Positions 1 through 6,083 of a stretch of 6,308 bases of DNA are shown piece after piece. The stretch's first letter is position 1, and each line of letters begins with the position of its first letter. A program made the position numbers and the translations under genes. The stretch spans positions 1-6,308 of the forward strand of contig JARROD010000226.1 of assembly GCA_037384225.1 (NCBI GenBank), given 5' to 3'. Source of the DNA: JARROD01 sp037384225. GTDB taxonomy: Bacteria > Pseudomonadota > Gammaproteobacteria > Pseudomonadales > Cellvibrionaceae. A model generated the notes under the pieces. The model made no database searches, was not told the origin of the DNA, and saw nothing but the letters and a program-made list of their open reading frames with translations.

Positions 1-1775
1 GAGCCGCCAGTGAAGAAGACCTCTCTTATCGCTCCTTTGGCACCCATGCCCTCGTCCACGCCTTTAGAGCCAACCTAGCGCGCCTGACGTTTGGCCTCAG
101 TCCCGGCGGCATTATGGGTGTTTACTACGACTGGCTGGCCAACATGTTGATGTCCCCCGGCAAACAGGTGGCGTTGGTGGAAAAAGCCATCCGTAAAAGC
201 ACCCGATTGCTCAACCATACCTTTCAGCTGAGTAGGACCCCGGCGGTGGACCCCTGCATCAAGCCGCTTGAGCAGGACAATCGCTTTGCCTCTGAGGCCT
301 GGCAGCAATGGCCCTACAATCTTATCTACCAGGCTTTTCTGCTGCAGCAGCAATGGTGGCACAACGCCACCACCCAAATCGACGGATTCAGCCCTCAGCA
401 CGAGCGGGTGATGTCCTTTCTTGTCAGGCAGTTGCTCGACCGCTTCTCACCGTCCAATTTTCCCTGGAGTAACCCGGATATTCTGTCAACCACACTCGCC
501 CAGGGCGGCGCCAATCTGGTACGCGGGGTACAAAATTTCACTGAGGACTGGGAGCGGGCGGTATCGGGCAAAAAACCCATCGGCGCCGACCGGTTTCCGG
601 TCGGTAAAAAAGTGGCGGTAACCCCCGGCAAAGTGGTCTATCGCAATCATCTGATCGAGTTGATCCAATACACGCCCACTACCACAGAAGTTAAGCCGGA
701 GCCTGTTCTCATTGTGCCGGCCTGGATTATGAAGTATTACATCCTCGATCTGTCACCTGAAAACTCACTGGTGAAATATCTCGTCGACCAGGGGTACACC
801 GTATTTATGATCTCCTGGCACAACCCGACCTCCGCCGATCGTGATTTGAGCCTGGAAGACTACCGGCGCAAGGGGGTAATGGCCGCTATGGATGTAGTGT
901 CCAGCATAATGTCTAAAAATAAAGCAGCGCCGGAGGAAAAAATACACGCCGTGGGTTACTGCCTTGGCGGCACACTGCTGTCTATCGCCGCGGCGGCCAT
1001 GGCCCGGGATCAGGACACACGCCTTGCGACACTCACCACCTTCGCAACGCAGGTGGATTTTACCGAGGCCGGCGAGCTGATGCTTTTTATCAGCGACAGT
1101 GAAGTGGCCTATATCGAGAGCATGATGTGGGATCAAGGCTATCTCGACGGCAAGCAGATGGCGGGCACGTTTCAGATACTGCGTTCCAACGATCTGATCT
1201 GGTCACGCATTGTGCGCGACTACTTTCTCGGCGAACGCCAGTCGATGAACGACCTTATGGCCTGGAACGCCGACTTGACCCGCATGCCCTACCGAATGCA
1301 TTCGGAGTACTTGCGCGGGATGTTTCTCAATAACGATCTCGCCGCCGGCCGCTATATCGCCGACGAGCGTCCGGTCAACCTCGCTGATTTGCGGTTGCCC
1401 GTTTTTGCCGTCGGCACCAGCAAGGACCATGTGGCTCCCTGGCGCTCGGTGTACAAGATAACCCACCATCCGGCCATCGATGTTACCTTTGTGCTAACCA
1501 GTGGGGGCCACAACGTCGGCATCGTCAACCCGCCCTCCAACAACCACAACCACCGCCGCTATCGGATACGTATCGACCGCGCCGGCGACTGCTACATGGA
1601 CCCGGATACCTGGCAGGCGAGCACCCCCTTGCAGAGCGGATCCTGGTGGCCCGCCTGGGTCGACTGGCTTGCGTCCATGTCCGGCAAACCGGTACCACCA
1701 CCGGCTATGGGCGCGCCCGAAGCGGGTTACCCCCCGCTCCAGGACGCGCCGGGTACCTATGTACTACAGACATGA
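1..1775 (+). CDS. phaC: PHA synthase family protein (class I PhaC-like), 5' partial
   Basis: This gene encodes a poly(3-hydroxyalkanoate) synthase-family enzyme, which joins (R)-3-hydroxyacyl-CoA units into polyester at the granule surface and releases CoA. The frame is open from position 3 to the TGA at 1773-1775 (590 visible residues), with no start codon before ATG 114. The 37 residues before that ATG look like PhaC N-terminal sequence (ARLTFGLSPGG), so the true start lies left of the window. A PhaC_N-type region is followed by an alpha/beta-hydrolase core. The lipase-like box GYCLGG places the nucleophile Cys at codon 960-962. The catalytic Asp is in SKDHVAPW (codon 1425-1427) and the His in SGGHNVGIVNPP (codon 1509-1511). 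The Asp-to-His spacing of 28 residues matches Cupriavidus PhaC (D480/H508), as I recall it. It ends 15 bp before the hydratase-acyltransferase gene, so an operon is likely. The family call is firm; polymerising activity is inferred from the intact triad. Confidence 0.93.
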   Translation, partial: AASEEDLSYRSFGTHALVHAFRANLARLTFGLSPGGIMGVYYDWLANMLMSPGKQVALVEKAIRKSTRLLNHTFQLSRTPAVDPCIKPLEQDNRFASEAWQQWPYNLIYQAFLLQQQWWHNATTQIDGFSPQHERVMSFLVRQLLDRFSPSNFPWSNPDILSTTLAQGGANLVRGVQNFTEDWERAVSGKKPIGADRFPVGKKVAVTPGKVVYRNHLIELIQYTPTTTEVKPEPVLIVPAWIMKYYILDLSPENSLVKYLVDQGYTVFMISWHNPTSADRDLSLEDYRRKGVMAAMDVVSSIMSKNKAAPEEKIHAVGYCLGGTLLSIAAAAMARDQDTRLATLTTFATQVDFTEAGELMLFISDSEVAYIESMMWDQGYLDGKQMAGTFQILRSNDLIWSRIVRDYFLGERQSMNDLMAWNADLTRMPYRMHSEYLRGMFLNNDLAAGRYIADERPVNLADLRLPVFAVGTSKDHVAPWRSVYKITHHPAIDVTFVLTSGGHNVGIVNPPSNNHNHRRYRIRIDRAGDCYMDPDTWQASTPLQSGSWWPAWVDWLASMSGKPVPPPAMGAPEAGYPPLQDAPGTYVLQT

Positions 1776-1790
1776 GAGGTTAAGATAATT

Positions 1791-3209
1791 GTGATGACTA
1801 AGGACACCGCGCAGGCGAGCAGCACCATTGAAAACCGCACCTTTGATGAAATCGCCGTGGGTGACAGCGCCTGCCTGCAACGGCGCCTGACGATGCAGGA
1901 TATCAAACTGTTCGCCGCCATGTCGGGCGACATAAACCCCGCCCATGTGGACGAGGACTACGCCCGCAGCAGCCAGTTCCATGAGGTGATCGCCCACGGT
2001 CTGTGGGGCGGGTCACAGATCTCCACCCTGCTCGGCACTCAGTTGCCGGGCCCCGGCACCATTTATATTGGCCAGACACTGCATTTTCATCGTCCGGTGG
2101 CATTGGGCGATATGATCACAGCCAAGGTTACAGTGGTGGAAAAAGACGCTAAAAAGCATCGCCTGCTGCTCGATTGCGAATGTAGCAATCAGACCGGCAA
2201 GGTGGTGATCAGCGGCCAGGCGGACGTACTCGCCCCCACCGAAAAAATTCGTCGCCCGCGCTGGATTCTGCCCGGCGTGCAACTACAGGAGCGCGTGCAT
2301 CTGCACCGGTTGTTGAAAGAGGCAACGGAAGGGGCGGCGGTGAAAATGGCCGTGGTACACCCGGTGGACAGCGAATCCCTGCTCGGCGCGATTGCCGCCA
2401 GCAAGGCCGGGCTGATCGAACCTTTTCTAGTGGGACCCGAGAATAAAATTCGCGCGGTTGCGGAAGAAATTCAAGTTGATATAAGCGCTTTCCCCGTCAT
2501 CAACACCCCGCACAGCCACGCCGCGGCGTTCAAAGCCGTGGAAATGGTTAGCACCGGGGAAGCGGAAACGCTGATGAAAGGCAGCCTGCATACGGATGAA
2601 TTTCTACTCCCGGTGATCTCGGTCCGCAGTGGTTTGCGCACAGAGAGACGAATGAGCCACGTCTTTGTGTTTGATGTGCCCACCTACGCCAGACCGCTGT
2701 TTATCACCGATGCCGCGCTCAATATCCAACCAACGCTGGAACAAAAACGCGATATCGTCCAAAACGCCATTGACCTGGCCCTCGCACTGGGTATCCAAAC
2801 CCCGCGCGTGGCGATTCTCTCTGCGGTGGAAACCGTCAGTGCGAAAATCCCCTCCACTCTGGACGCTGCGGCCCTATGCAAAATGGCGGACCGGGGCCAG
2901 ATTCAGGGTGGATTGGTTGACGGCCCCCTGGCATTTGACAATGCGGTATCTCCCGAAGCCGCCAAAATCAAGAACATTGTCTCTCCGGTCGCCGGCCAGG
3001 CGGATATTCTGGTAACGCCAGACCTCGAAGCCGGCAATATTCTGGCGAAACAATTGGAATATCTCGGCGGTGCCGAAAGCGCCGGCATACTGCTCGGCGC
3101 CCGGGTTCCTATTGTCCTGACCAGCCGCTCCGATGACACCACCACCCGCATGGCTTCCTGCGCTATCGCTAAAATTGTAGTGCGCCGACAACATAAGCAA
3201 TTGGCATGA
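1791..3209 (+). CDS. Bifunctional MaoC-type enoyl-CoA hydratase / phosphate acetyl(butyryl)transferase
   Basis: The protein has 472 residues in two domains. Residues about 15-150 form a MaoC/(R)-specific hydratase (hot-dog) domain with the hydratase-2 signature FAAMSGDINPAH (catalytic Asp47 and His52, spaced as in PhaJ) followed by AHGLWGG. This domain should hydrate trans-2-enoyl-CoA to (R)-3-hydroxyacyl-CoA. Residues about 170-470 are a PTA/PTB-family acyltransferase of about 300 residues, exchanging CoA and phosphate on an acyl group. A protein class with this fusion is commonly annotated as bifunctional enoyl-CoA hydratase/phosphate acetyltransferase. Translation starts at GTG 1791 or ATG 1794; a weak AGAGG at 1775-1779, overlapping the phaC stop, is the only visible ribosome site and slightly favours GTG by spacing. 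Its stop overlaps the kinase start by 4 bp, implying translational coupling. The acyl chain used by the transferase domain cannot be read from the sequence; acetyl, propionyl, butyryl and 3-hydroxybutyryl are all possible. Confidence 0.92.
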   Translation: MMTKDTAQASSTIENRTFDEIAVGDSACLQRRLTMQDIKLFAAMSGDINPAHVDEDYARSSQFHEVIAHGLWGGSQISTLLGTQLPGPGTIYIGQTLHFHRPVALGDMITAKVTVVEKDAKKHRLLLDCECSNQTGKVVISGQADVLAPTEKIRRPRWILPGVQLQERVHLHRLLKEATEGAAVKMAVVHPVDSESLLGAIAASKAGLIEPFLVGPENKIRAVAEEIQVDISAFPVINTPHSHAAAFKAVEMVSTGEAETLMKGSLHTDEFLLPVISVRSGLRTERRMSHVFVFDVPTYARPLFITDAALNIQPTLEQKRDIVQNAIDLALALGIQTPRVAILSAVETVSAKIPSTLDAAALCKMADRGQIQGGLVDGPLAFDNAVSPEAAKIKNIVSPVAGQADILVTPDLEAGNILAKQLEYLGGAESAGILLGARVPIVLTSRSDDTTTRMASCAIAKIVVRRQHKQLA

Positions 3210-4396
3210 GCATTCTGGTATTGAACTGTGGCTCTTCCAGTATCAAGTTTTCCATTTATGCCCGCAGGCCGACCGAAGGCCCTGAATTGCAGGTGCTTTG
3301 CCACGGCGAATATGAAGGTATCGGCGGCGGCGAGCGACATTTTGCCGCTGCTGATGCTGAGGGCAACCCTCTCGATACCGGTGATTACGGTGCCGGCACC
3401 GACAACCTGACCCACACCAAAGCGCTGGACTACTTGCTTGCCTGGTTGCAAGATCAGGATTATATGGACAACCTCGAAGCCACCGGCCATAGGGTAGTAC
3501 ACGGCGGTAAGGATTTCAGCGCTCCGGTGCGCATTGACAGCTCGGTATTAAAACGACTTGAAGCGTTGATTCCCCTGGCGCCGCTGCACCAGCCCCACAA
3601 TTTGGCGGCGATTCGAATCCTCGCCGAACGCTACCCGGAATTTCTACAAATTGCCTGTTTCGACACAGCATTTCACGCTTGTCAGGCACCCGTAGCGCGC
3701 CGCTATGCCCTGCCCCGGGAGCTCACTGACGCTGGAATTCAGCGCTACGGTTTTCACGGACTGTCCTACGATTATCTCTCCCGTCGACTGCGCACACTGA
3801 GCCCGGCCGCCGGCAACGCGCGGGTGATCATAGCCCATCTCGGCAACGGCGCCAGCATGTGCGCGCTGAGAGGCAGTGAAAGCCAGGCCACCAGCATGGG
3901 GTTTACAGCGCTGGAAGGACTGCCGATGGGTACCCGCTGTGGCTCGCTGGACCCCGGTGTCATATTGTATTTACAGCAGTCCCGTGGCATGAAGCCAACC
4001 GCGATCAGCGACCTGCTTTATCGCCGCAGCGGATTGCTCGGTGTGTCCGGGATCAGCAACGATATGCGTACTCTGCTCGCCAGCGGCGACCCGCGGGCAA
4101 AGGACGCCATTGATATGTTTGTCTACAGAATCAACCGCGAGTTGGGATCCCTGGCCGCAGCGCTGGGAGGGGTGGACGCACTGGTGTTTAGTGGTGGTAT
4201 CGGCGAGCACAGCCCCGTTATCCGCGCCCGGGTCTGTGAACTGGCGGGCTGGTTGGGCCTACGCCTGGACCCGGCCGCCAACGACCGCTCCAGCTCCCGC
4301 ATTGACGCGAAGGACAGTGCTGTCGCGGTCTGGGTGATACCGACTAATGAGGAGCTGATGATAGCCAGCTATGTCAATGAAAGGCTCGGTCAATGA
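3206..4396 (+). CDS. ackA: Acetate/propionate kinase family protein
   Basis: This 396-residue kinase reversibly converts acyl-phosphate plus ADP to free acid plus ATP, taking the acyl-phosphate from the preceding acyltransferase. The length is normal for AckA. Family landmarks, with Methanosarcina residues as I recall them, are Asn7 in VLNCGSSSIKF, Arg96 in GHRVVHGG, His128 in PLHQPHN and Asp153 in CFDTAFH. They continue with His184 in YGFHG, His211 in AHLGNG, Arg244 in MGTRCG and Glu382 in PTNEELMIA. All catalytic positions are therefore present. Some flanking residues differ from the commonest AckA form: CGSLDPG where SGDIDPA is usual, and FHGLSY where FHGTSH is usual. This suggests a distinct subfamily and perhaps another acyl preference. 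The ATG overlaps the upstream TGA (ATGA at 3206-3209). The last seven residues and the stop lie in a 16-bp tandem repeat array. Butyrate kinase is a less likely alternative, because the motifs and length fit AckA better. Confidence 0.94.
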   Translation: MSILVLNCGSSSIKFSIYARRPTEGPELQVLCHGEYEGIGGGERHFAAADAEGNPLDTGDYGAGTDNLTHTKALDYLLAWLQDQDYMDNLEATGHRVVHGGKDFSAPVRIDSSVLKRLEALIPLAPLHQPHNLAAIRILAERYPEFLQIACFDTAFHACQAPVARRYALPRELTDAGIQRYGFHGLSYDYLSRRLRTLSPAAGNARVIIAHLGNGASMCALRGSESQATSMGFTALEGLPMGTRCGSLDPGVILYLQQSRGMKPTAISDLLYRRSGLLGVSGISNDMRTLLASGDPRAKDAIDMFVYRINRELGSLAAALGGVDALVFSGGIGEHSPVIRARVCELAGWLGLRLDPAANDRSSSRIDAKDSAVAVWVIPTNEELMIASYVNERLGQ

Positions 4397-4436
4397 AAGG
4401 CCCGGTCAATGAAATACTCGATCAATGAAATGCTGG
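4373..4436 (+). repeat. Four tandem 16-bp repeats spanning the ackA stop codon
   Basis: Four adjoining 16-bp units start at 4373, 4389, 4405 and 4421. Unit 1 is GTCAATGAAAGGCTCG. Unit 2 differs from it at one base, unit 3 at two and unit 4 at three. Unit 1 encodes the end of AckA and unit 2 supplies its TGA stop, because 16 is not a multiple of three and the frame shifts between units. Units 3 and 4 fill most of the short space before the convergent phaB stop. There are no spacers, so this is not a CRISPR array. The likely origin is slippage duplication of the gene's own 3' end. Confidence 0.93.
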
Positions 4437-4448
4437 CTGGTGAGCACA

Positions 4449-5171
4449 TCAGGTCATATACTGGCCACCGTTAACGGATAATGTAGAACCGGTAATAAAC
4501 TCTGCTTCATCCGCGACCAGAAATAAAACCGCGCGGGCTATTTCGTCTGGCCGTCCCAGACGTCCCACCGGTATGCGCTTGATTATCGACGCCAGTACTT
4601 CTTCGGGCACAGCCTGAACCATCTCTGTATTGATGTATCCCGGTGCTATGGCGTTAACGGTGATGCCTTTGGAGGCGCCTTCCTGGGCCAGTGCCTTGGT
4701 GAATCCGAGCAACCCCGCTTTGGCGGCGGAATAGTTAGACTGTCCGAACTGTCCTGCCTGACCGTTAATGGAACTAATGTTGACGATGCGGCCAAAACCC
4801 CGTTCCCGCATTCTCTCGATCACATTCCGGCAGGTGTTGAAACAGGCATTGAGGTCCGTCTGAATGACCTCCTGCCATTGCTCAACAGTCATTTTACGCA
4901 AGGGAGCGTCACGGGTAATGCCGGCGTTGTTGACCAGGACATCGACGGGGCCCGCGTCGGCTTCGATCCTGGCAATAGCCGCGCGGGTATCTTCGAAACT
5001 TCCAGCGTCAAACTGATAGGTGGAAATGCCGGTTTTCTCCTCGAATGCCTTGGCAGCTTTCTCATTGTGGGCATAGCTCACGGCGACATTGAAACCTTCT
5101 TCTTTCAATCGGGTACTAATGGCTTCGCCAATACCCCGGGTACCACCGGTAACTAATGCGACTCGACTCAT
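4449..5171 (-). CDS. phaB: Acetoacetyl-CoA reductase, SDR family
   Basis: This 240-residue short-chain dehydrogenase should reduce acetoacetyl-CoA to (R)-3-hydroxybutyryl-CoA, normally with NADPH, giving the monomer for PHB. The Rossmann nucleotide-binding motif TGGTRGIG is at residues 8-15 and NNAG at 81-84. The catalytic set is Asn108, Ser134, Tyr147 and Lys151. The stretch NGQAGQFGQSNYS is the PhaB-type signature. Gln141, Gln144 and Tyr179 line up, at a constant offset of six, with the acetoacetyl-CoA contacts Gln147, Gln150 and Tyr185 of Cupriavidus PhaB as I recall them, which favours PhaB over FabG. A good ribosome site, GAGGAAA on the - strand, sits just before ATG 5171. The gene converges on the synthase operon rather than belonging to it, so it has its own promoter somewhere in the region to its right. 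No thiolase gene is next to it. Confidence 0.94.
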   Translation of the reverse strand: MSRVALVTGGTRGIGEAISTRLKEEGFNVAVSYAHNEKAAKAFEEKTGISTYQFDAGSFEDTRAAIARIEADAGPVDVLVNNAGITRDAPLRKMTVEQWQEVIQTDLNACFNTCRNVIERMRERGFGRIVNISSINGQAGQFGQSNYSAAKAGLLGFTKALAQEGASKGITVNAIAPGYINTEMVQAVPEEVLASIIKRIPVGRLGRPDEIARAVLFLVADEAEFITGSTLSVNGGQYMT

Positions 5172-5188
5172 AACTGTTTCCTCATAAT

Positions 5189-5258
5189 ATTAGATGCACT
5201 GATCCTCGTTGATCAGAGGAGTCATAGTAGATGTCATACACGACAATTAGATTGCACT
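5189..5258. repeat. Imperfect direct repeat upstream of phaB
   Basis: ATTAGATGCACT at 5189-5200 recurs as ATTAGATTGCACT at 5246-5258, differing by one inserted T and set about 57 bp apart. Between them GTCATA occurs twice, 12 bp apart (5221-5226 and 5233-5238). The pairs flank the inverted repeat of the phaB leader and could be paired protein-binding sites. The sequence shows only the repetition; function is unproven. Confidence 0.4.
5199..5216. promoter_or_regulatory. Inverted repeat in the phaB leader, possible operator
   Basis: CTGATC (5199-5204) and GATCAG (5211-5216) form a perfect 6-bp inverted repeat with a 6-nt gap, about 28 bp upstream of the phaB start. The right half belongs to the 10-mer TTGATCAGAG (5209-5218), which recurs at 5347-5356. 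It could be a repressor site or a small hairpin in the phaB 5' untranslated region. No known regulator consensus is recognised, so the regulatory role is inference. Confidence 0.3.
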
Positions 5259-5482
5259 CGCTTTATTGTTAGTATCGAAACTCAAGGGTAAGTACGAAAA
5301 TTTCTTATTTTCCCTGGAATCTTATCAGGAGCGGAGTTCCTGCGCATTGATCAGAGTCAAGAACTTCTTAAGGACAAAATTTGGGACCTTAACGGCCGAC
5401 GATTGGCATTACGTTCATCTTTTTGAAAGTGATGACTAAAATGCAGCTTTTGTTCCCGCACAGATAAAAATCCACTTGGGGA

Positions 5483-5490
5483 GACCTCCC
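5483..5490. repeat. Target site duplication, left copy
   Basis: GACCTCCC immediately precedes the left end of the MITE-like element and is repeated in the same orientation immediately after its right end at 5592-5599. The exact 8-bp match indicates a transposition event and little decay since then. Confidence 0.83.
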
Positions 5491-5591
5491 GTAACTTCTC
5501 AATAACCCTGGGTATTTGTGCCTTCGATCCGGCGGCCATCCGGAGGTAGTTGGCCTGACACTGTGCCTGCCCCGGGTTATTGAGAAGTTAC
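5491..5591. mobile_element. MITE-like element, 101 bp, IS66-type ends
   Basis: The element is bounded by perfect 18-bp terminal inverted repeats: GTAACTTCTCAATAACCC at 5491-5508 and its exact reverse complement at 5574-5591. It is flanked by an 8-bp direct repeat, GACCTCCC. The 65-bp interior has no coding capacity and includes a small TCCGG/CCGGA hairpin (5528-5544). Short length, paired ends, target duplication and no transposase define a miniature inverted-repeat transposable element. Ends starting GTAA together with 8-bp target duplications are characteristic of the IS66 family, so mobilisation by an IS66-type transposase elsewhere in the genome is the likeliest origin. The family assignment rests on these two traits only. 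Confidence 0.85.
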
Positions 5592-5599
5592 GACCTCCC
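5592..5599. repeat. Target site duplication, right copy
   Basis: This is the second GACCTCCC, directly abutting the right terminal inverted repeat. Removing the element and one copy restores an uninterrupted sequence in which GGGAG (5479-5483) and CTCCC (5486-5490) form a small interrupted palindrome at the insertion point. Confidence 0.83.
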
Positions 5600-5786
5600 T
5601 ACCATCTCTCTTCCCTATGTTAGCTACAGCCCTGTTGGATTTTAATGCCAATATGAGCGCACTAAGTGACAATTATGCTATTAAAGATTTAAAACCCTAT
5701 TGTTCTAATATATTTTATAGGGCAATAAATTTGACAAGATACCGAAGTTTTCTTTGTGTCAGAGAGTGTAGAGCGCTGGCAACTTG

Positions 5787-5816
5787 TTGCTATGTATGAG
5801 TGTTGTTGAGCATAAT
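5787..5816 (+). promoter_or_regulatory. Weak candidate sigma-70 promoter
   Basis: TTGCTA (5787-5792) and CATAAT (5811-5816) are separated by 18 bp and match four and five of six consensus positions. Transcription would start near 5823, only about 50 nt before the terminator at 5846-5876. The surrounding sequence is AT-rich, where such matches occur by chance, so this is tentative. Confidence 0.2.
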
Positions 5817-5845
5817 AGGTACAATACTTTTCACGCTTTTTCTCG

Positions 5846-5876
5846 CCCCGGAAAGGCCGGGGGTTTCGTATTTTTT
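5846..5876 (+). terminator. Rho-independent terminator without an upstream gene
   Basis: CCCCGG (5846-5851) pairs with CCGGGG (5857-5862) around the loop AAAGG, followed by GTTTCGTA and six T residues (5871-5876). A GC-only stem with a T tract on its 3' side is the pattern of an intrinsic terminator for + strand transcription. The opposite strand lacks a T tract, so it acts in one direction. No gene on the + strand ends before it; the RNA it terminates would be a small RNA or a prematurely ended leader of the downstream luxR-type gene. Confidence 0.6.
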
Positions 5877-6083
5877 GTTGTGCTAATTTTCTCCAGGCAG
5901 GTTCATCCTGGGCGCCACAGGTTAGGATATGGCACTAAAATGTTGTTTGTTTCAATTGGAAATTAAAGTTAGGTAATAGATGTTGTAAGAATAGGCCAAA
6001 AGTTTAATCATTCAGCAACATTGGTGTTAGGCAGTAATGATATTAATATTCGACAAAATTTTGGCACAGTAGAGCATCGAAAA

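Larger units (their letters stand above)
5172..6083. other. Long intergenic region between phaB and the luxR-type gene
   Basis: These roughly 0.9 kb contain no convincing protein gene. The part next to phaB (5172-5482) is its leader, with short repeats and no clear consensus promoter. A complete 101-bp MITE-like element occupies 5491-5591. From about 5600 the base composition becomes clearly AT-rich, interrupted by a GC-rich terminator hairpin at 5846-5876. A second weak hairpin, CCAGG/CCTGG, lies at 5893-5911. The open frames of about 60 codons here lack ribosome sites and recognisable protein features. The two flanking genes are divergent, so promoters for both must lie here. Confidence 0.75.

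Noticed and set aside
114..116. ATG as the start of the PHA synthase gene
   Set aside because: The frame is open to the left edge and the 37 codons before it look like PhaC N-terminal sequence; there is also no good ribosome site before this ATG.
4373..4436. CRISPR array
   Set aside because: The 16-bp units are directly adjacent with no spacers and grade into the ackA coding sequence; this is an ordinary short tandem repeat.
4468..4477. Palindrome CCGTTAACGG as a terminator between ackA and phaB
   Set aside because: It lies inside the phaB coding sequence, has no loop and no T tract.
5357..5539. 60-codon open frame on the - strand crossing the left end of the MITE
   Set aside because: It starts inside the mobile element, has no ribosome site and resembles no known protein; it looks like chance.
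5731..5736. Perfect -35 box TTGACA
   Set aside because: No acceptable -10 box is found 15-19 bp downstream, so it is probably a chance match in AT-rich sequence.
5617..5966. Two 60-codon open frames on the + strand
   Set aside because: Both lack ribosome sites, have atypical composition and no recognisable features; one runs through the terminator hairpin.
5880..6083. lux box or clear promoter in front of the luxR-type gene
   Set aside because: I found no 20-bp lux-type palindrome and no -35/-10 pair with acceptable spacing.
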